From the NCBI GenBank assembly GCA_002270565.1, contig NQMI01000267.1, forward strand, positions 1,813-12,736: DNA of 10,924 nucleotides. The letters run 5' to 3'. Position 1 is the first letter of the stretch. Each line of letters begins with the position of its first letter. The translations under genes were made by a program, and so were the position numbers. The notes under the pieces were generated by a model that saw only the letters and a list, made by a program, of their open reading frames with translations, had not been told where the DNA came from and ran no database searches. The DNA is from Stenocarpella maydis. Its lineage: Eukaryota; Ascomycota; Sordariomycetes; Diaporthales; Diaporthaceae. Of this stretch, positions 7,554-10,924 are shown in pieces.

Positions 7554-8488
7554 CTACCCAAAGCGTACTGCATTGGCCCGTACCAAACGCTTGAATTCCG
7601 TACCAAACGAGGTATCATCAGAATTTCCTTTAGTATTTTGGCCCGCCCAACTGCCATATGCCCCATACATCTTGGCTAACAAGTAAAATTCCTTCTGCAG
7701 CACCTTCTTCCTCCCCTTAAGGTACTCGTTGCCGCCCTCGCACTCGATTATTTACTGAATATACCACGGGATTCTCTCAACGAAGGCTCGCAAACAGTCC
7801 TGCTCGAAAAGAGCCCACTCCTTCTTCCAAACTCGCTCGCCTTCAGGGCTGTTTTTAGGTGCCCCAGAGCGCATGGTCCTTCTCTTCAGCTCGGGCCAAA
7901 TAGGCTCAATCATATTCAAATCAGGAGAGTTACCGCACCAAAGCAAACGCTTCACATCATAAAGTCTAAAGACTTCTGCCTAAGCAAAGTAGCTATACAA
8001 AGGAGCTTTATCCTCTTACATAATCGCCTCAGGCCCAATCTGCTTTGCAAACGAAAGCAGTTTAGCAAGAAGAATCTCCTTCTAATAGCGGTACCAATCA
8101 ACCCCTCCATACCCAGGCTTCCTCACAAGCTTTCCCATCTTTTCTAACCAAATCCAGCTTCAGTAGCAAGCCATACGAGGATTCTTCTCACAGGCAGCAG
8201 CGTACCGCTTAGCCTTATCGGCTTCCCACTTCACCTTTACTAAGAGCTCATTTTGATTATTCCACTCCTTCAAAACAGCTTCAGATTCCCTCCGCTTAGT
8301 AAGGGTTTCTATACACCATATATAGCAAGGGCCCTTATAATCATATATAAAGCAGGCCTAAAATATAAATTCTTTATACCCTTTCCAACACTCACAAACT
8401 ATCATTTTCAGAACCCGCTAATCAGGCTTCCGCTAAACCCGAAAGCTTCCACAATGAGTACACAAAACAACAGCAGTCTCATCGCTCC
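7554..8488 (-). pseudogene. Tc1-like transposase, C-terminal two thirds (DDE core), inactivated
   Basis: Read on the minus strand this begins at SDETAVVL, whose Asp (8481-8483) is the first catalytic residue. It continues through WKGYKEF, YDYKGPCYIW, GGVDWYRY, EDKAP (second Asp, 8010-8012) and NSPDLNMIEPIWPELKRR (catalytic Glu 7905-7907, 34 residues after the second Asp, DD34E). It then reads WYIQ and EGGNEYLKGRKK, and ends at the TAG at 7554-7556. The triad codons survive, but several stops interrupt the frame, such as TAA before EDKAP and TAG after WYRY (both former Gln in family members) and TGA for Trp. The longest open piece is 7752-7955. This resembles fungal Tc1/DDE_3 transposases. It is one copy with the segment at 8716-9192. 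Confidence 0.93.
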
Positions 8489-8493
8489 AAATC
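8489..8493. repeat. 5-bp target duplication (AAATC), left copy
   Basis: AAATC at 8489-8493 and 8711-8715 flanks the solo LTR. Deleting the LTR with one copy makes the transposase frame read VIWSDETAVVL across the junction, which confirms the boundary. Confidence 0.92.
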
Positions 8494-8710
8494 TGTTGGA
8501 TGGGTCACGTATTGCAATACGATTGGGGTGTTGTTATTATAATTCTCTCTCTGTCTCTCGAGTAGTGGGTGCAGTGGGCGTAGCCCGCCAGCCATCTCGG
8601 GTCTATATAGTGGGTGGTAGTTGCTTAGTAAGCAACTACACCCTCTGGCTACAGTATGTGGGCTGTAGCGATAGCCCACCAATGTGCTGTTGCACACTAC
8701 TATTGCTACA
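8494..8710 (+). mobile_element. Solo LTR (217 bp), probably Ty1/copia-type
   Basis: Starts TGTTGG and ends GCTACA (TG...CA termini), with a 5-bp AAATC duplication. No retroelement coding sequence is present, so this is a solo LTR left by LTR-LTR recombination. The TGTTGG start and short length suggest a copia-type element, though family cannot be proven without internal sequence. It contains CTATATA (8603-8609) as a possible promoter TATA, with hairpins at 8617-8639 and 8658-8679. Strand is a guess from the TGTTGG end and TATA position. Confidence 0.85.
8617..8639. repeat. Perfect 11-bp hairpin inside the solo LTR
   Basis: GTAGTTGCTTA (8617-8627) and TAAGCAACTAC (8629-8639) flank a single G. 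A second hairpin follows with GTGGGCT (8658-8664) and AGCCCAC (8673-8679). The pair sits downstream of the TATA-like word, so it would be in the LTR transcript (inference). Confidence 0.8.
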
Positions 8711-8715
8711 AAATC

Positions 8716-9192
8716 ACTCATTTCTAATACTCCAAGGTCTAGTCACAATAGGCTAAACACCACTCAAGCCTTACAATTCTCATCACTTCTAAAAAGCCCT
8801 AGCTTCCTCATTAGCTTTATTTTATTCAAGCCAGCCTCATTAAGGATCCTCCAGACCATTAATAAGGCAATACAGTTGCCTAATCGCTTAGCAATTTGCT
8901 CACAAGAAAGTTCAATACCAGCGCGATCTTTACCTACAATCTTAAGAACTTCTGCTAACTCCTCTCTCTTCTTTATAGGGCGGCCCATTCGTTTGCCATC
9001 ATTAACGTAAATATCAAGAATCAGAAGGGGCCAGGCATAAGGATCAAATCCACGGGCTATCACCTTCCTCCATCATACCATCTGGGTATCCAGCATTACG
9101 CTAGTATACTTGAAGATTTAATGGTATTTAAAACCAATAGCCAAAAGGCTTAGAATTTGAGAACGCATAGCAACCTGATACTGGGGCGCCAT
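8716..9192 (-). pseudogene. Tc1-like transposase, N-terminal third (helix-turn-helix), inactivated
   Basis: The start codon is ATG at 9192-9190 (MAPQYQVAMRSQILSLLAIGF), a first helix-turn-helix of the kind seen in fungal Tc1-like transposases. A linker with GKRMGRPIKKREE (the GRP box) and a second helix-turn-helix (SCEQIAKRLG to VWRILNEAGL) follow. A 1-nt frameshift in 8785-8800 moves the frame to LEWCLAYCD, then TLE and VI, where the LTR interrupts it. Stops at two earlier positions (after FKYH and after QMV) and TAG/TGA near the end are RIP-like. The longest open piece is 8764-9063. The remainder is at 7554-8488. Confidence 0.9.
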
Positions 9193-9342
9193 TACAGCAG
9201 AATCGAAACACCAAGCACATAATCACGAGAAATACAAACGAAAGAAGAGGTTCAGGAGCACCCTCTCCCCTCAGTTCGATTTCCCCTCTTTGGGTACATA
9301 CAAATCTCGAACGCCAAGGAGAAAAACCCTTGTAATTGCAGG

Positions 9343-9385
9343 GGCCCCCTGCGCCTTGGCGTTTTTCTTTTGGGCTGTTCCTCCG
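9343..9385. repeat. Right terminal inverted repeat of the Tc1-like element
   Basis: Perfect reverse complement of 7447-7489. It is preceded by GCAGGGG facing CCCCTGC with no spacer, whereas the left end carries a spacer in the same palindrome. Confidence 0.95.
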
Positions 9386-9989
9386 TAAGCAAGCTCAAGT
9401 TCCTCTATGCATTCCGCGAGGCATTGTTTGCCTCTATAATAGAGAAGAACATACGGGGTGGCTTTATAGGTGCTAGCCTTATACCGTACGATCTAGAGAG
9501 GATGCTTTCCAAGCTGGATATAAAGCTTCATATGCCAACACTCCTGAACTTACGGGCTGGCACTCCACAACCTTGGGTCTTCCAAATACTATATACCCCC
9601 CGAGAAGCCAATTTACAGTTAATACTTATCAAGACTTGCATTGCCAACCATCAAATAGCTCCCCAACTTTAATGTTGGCTGCTATGGACCAGCTTACTAA
9701 GGGTATAATGGCTATAATACATGAGGTAGCTCTCCTTCAATCAGAGGTCTCTTTGCTCCGCAAGGCCAATGAGGCACTAAGCAAGCATTAAAGAGCTAAA
9801 AAAACATATATATGGCTCAAAGGGTTACTTACTATACAAGATGCACAGAATCTACTAGATCAGAATGCTATGGGTGGAGAGGTAGTGCAAGAAATGCAGC
9901 CGGATGGTGGTGGTATAGGGGGGGCTTATATAAAGGTTCAGTGCTATAGCGTGTGCAGTAAGCCTGGCCATAATGCACGCACTTGCTAA
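9386..9989 (+). pseudogene. Fot1/pogo-like transposase, 3' part with zinc knuckle, inactivated
   Basis: Continues the host transposase directly after the Tc1-like insertion: SKLKFLYAFREALFAS, GFIGASLIPYDLERMLSKLDI, then LAAMDQLTKG and a short heptad-like stretch EVALLQSEVSLLRKANEAL. It ends with a CCHC-type knuckle (C-X3-C-X4-H-X4-C; CYSVCSKPGHNARTC at 9942-9986). A 1-nt frameshift near 9650 separates the first open piece (to 9672) from the second (to 9791), and a TAA at 9789-9791 interrupts the second. The terminal TAA at 9987-9989 may itself be a former CAA, in which case the frame runs to the TAG at 10044-10046. The zinc knuckle is typical of the C-terminus of Fot1-group transposases. Confidence 0.9.
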
Positions 9990-10093
9990 GAGGCCGCAGG
10001 GTCATCTAATTCAGCTATTTCTGATGTAATTATAGTCGGTTCCTAGTGTTAATATATTGCAATTGAGGAGAGTGTTTATAGGGTGGTAGAAAG

Positions 10094-10118
10094 TGGCTCA
10101 CTCGCTTATCATACACGT
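10094..10118 (-). repeat. Right terminal inverted repeat of the pogo-like element
   Basis: Reverse complement of the left end with one mismatch, followed by the TA duplication at 10119-10120. Only one copy of the GATAAGCGAGTGAGC motif occurs here. Confidence 0.93.
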
Positions 10119-10120
10119 TA

Positions 10121-10924
10121 GCTTAAAAGTTATATAGTTTAGCTATAGGCTTTTTACTTAATGTTTGGAATTTTCTTATATAAGCTATATTAGAAAAATC
10201 AAATTATAGTGGTTTAAAATCAAATGTTTTTATAGGAGTCACCTAGGGGTGCAGTCAAATGGTAGATATTCGGTTGATTGTTTCTATAGTGGGCTACCAA
10301 GTAGTATTGAAGAAGGAGCCTATAGCTAACTAATCAACTATTTATCTAATCAGTAGCTAATTAAGCAATAGTCCCCCCTGCATCTGCCACAATTGCCAGG
10401 CCACAAAAAGAGGTGCAATGCCCTCATTACTTGTGCCCACTAAGTCAATATACTAGTGATAATAATAGCAACTTCAATTAGCCCTTCTTCTTCTTAATCC
10501 AGGCCGAACTACTAGTAGTATTAGGGTATATAACTTATATATTTCCACTAATTCTATACAATTAGCTAGCTCAGTAAGGGATTTCCAACTATTATATTAA
10601 GTAAACTAACCCTTTTAATAAATTAAGTATTATAGTATATTACCTTTATTATATTACTTAATCTTCTTATTAATAATATACTCTACCTTATATAACTTAT
10701 CTTTAGTAAAGTTATTAGCGTTCGTATATTAAATTAAATTAAGTTTTAGAAGTAATTATTTGAAGGAGTTATTATAAGCAGTATATTTACTTAAATACTA
10801 AATTCTAACGATTAAATAAACCTATAAATTAACATGTTAACTTTTAATCTTAAAATGTAATTTATAAGCTAATAGAGATATCTTTTATATTATAATAAAT
10901 GGTTCTTTATATAAAGGTTATATC
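10121..10924. other. AT-rich, gene-free block right of the transposon nest
   Basis: No coding frame or recognisable element. A less AT-biased patch at about 10230-10520 may be a younger or less mutated remnant. The rest is TA-rich like the left flank. Confidence 0.65.

Larger units (their letters stand above)
7447..9385 (-). mobile_element. Tc1-like DNA transposon inserted in the pogo-like transposase
   Basis: The ends are perfect 43-bp inverted repeats (7447-7489 and 9343-9385) starting CGGAGGAACAGCCC, flanked by TA duplications. The interior holds a minus-strand DD34E transposase pseudogene. The element is 1939 bp now. Subtracting the LTR insertion and its 5-bp duplication gives 1717 bp, a usual Tc1-like size. 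It is oriented opposite to its host element. Confidence 0.95.
6335..10118 (+). mobile_element. Fot1/pogo-like (Tc1/mariner superfamily) DNA transposon carrying nested insertions
   Basis: The 25-bp terminal inverted repeats begin ACGTGCATGATAAGCG at 6335 and, on the other strand, ACGTGTATGATAAGCG from 10118, with one mismatch. TA dinucleotides flank both ends (6333-6334 and 10119-10120), the standard target duplication of the superfamily. The interior holds a plus-strand pogo-type transposase pseudogene. The element spans 3784 bp. Removing the Tc1-like insertion and one TA copy leaves about 1.84 kb, normal for Fot1-type elements. Its own base composition is near balanced, unlike the flanks. 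Confidence 0.93.

Noticed and set aside
8253..8756. 167-codon plus-strand open frame
   Set aside because: It runs antisense through the Tc1-like transposase pseudogene and straight across the solo LTR, so it is a chimera of two mobile elements and not a gene.
7447..9385. Long inverted repeats read as a CRISPR-like or hairpin RNA system
   Set aside because: The repeats are one inverted pair at the ends of a transposase-bearing unit flanked by TA, which is the standard structure of a Tc1-like transposon.

Overview
The window looks like genomic DNA of a filamentous ascomycete (Pezizomycotina). The evidence is a fungal-only Zn(II)2Cys6 plus fungal_trans regulator split by 52-74 nt introns, fungal DNA transposons (Fot1/pogo-like and Tc1-like), and blocks of extremely AT-rich, TpA-rich sequence typical of repeats mutated by RIP (repeat-induced point mutation). 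I cannot name the species.

Layout. (1) 1-1440: AT-rich desert with no gene. (2) About 1441-4760: a GC-balanced island holding one plus-strand gene (1802-4489) for a Zn2Cys6 transcription factor that resembles the cutinase-transcription-factor-1 (CTF1) type. I rebuilt it as 8 exons and 7 introns, 753 codons plus stop. One in-frame TGA (2569-2571) is unexplained, and one intron is probably GC-AG. A 15-bp minisatellite lies at the downstream edge of the island. (3) About 4760-6332: a second AT-rich block with small hairpins, a TAAA microsatellite of about 215 bp and one ambiguous base (N at 5610). (4) 6335-10118: a three-level nest of mobile elements. A Fot1/pogo-like transposon with TA target duplication is interrupted at 7447-9385 by a Tc1-like transposon (43-bp perfect inverted repeats, TA duplication, minus-strand transposase). 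That element is interrupted at 8494-8710 by a 217-bp solo LTR with a 5-bp AAATC duplication. (5) 10121-10924: AT-rich sequence again, with no gene found.

How it fits together. The transcription factor is the only candidate functional host gene. The two transposases are dead: RIP-type stops and frameshifts interrupt both, and the pogo-like copy has two of its three catalytic Asp codons changed to Asn. Every junction in the nest is exact, so the order of events can be read: pogo-like insertion, then Tc1-like insertion, then LTR retroelement insertion followed by LTR-LTR recombination. The flanks are much more AT-rich than the nest, which suggests the nest landed in already decayed DNA. I found no CRISPR array, no rRNA or tRNA, and no convincing undescribed system. 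The most useful leads are the nested-element stratigraphy, the atypical gene structure of the regulator, and a tiny palindromic insertion-like unit at 4959-5023.
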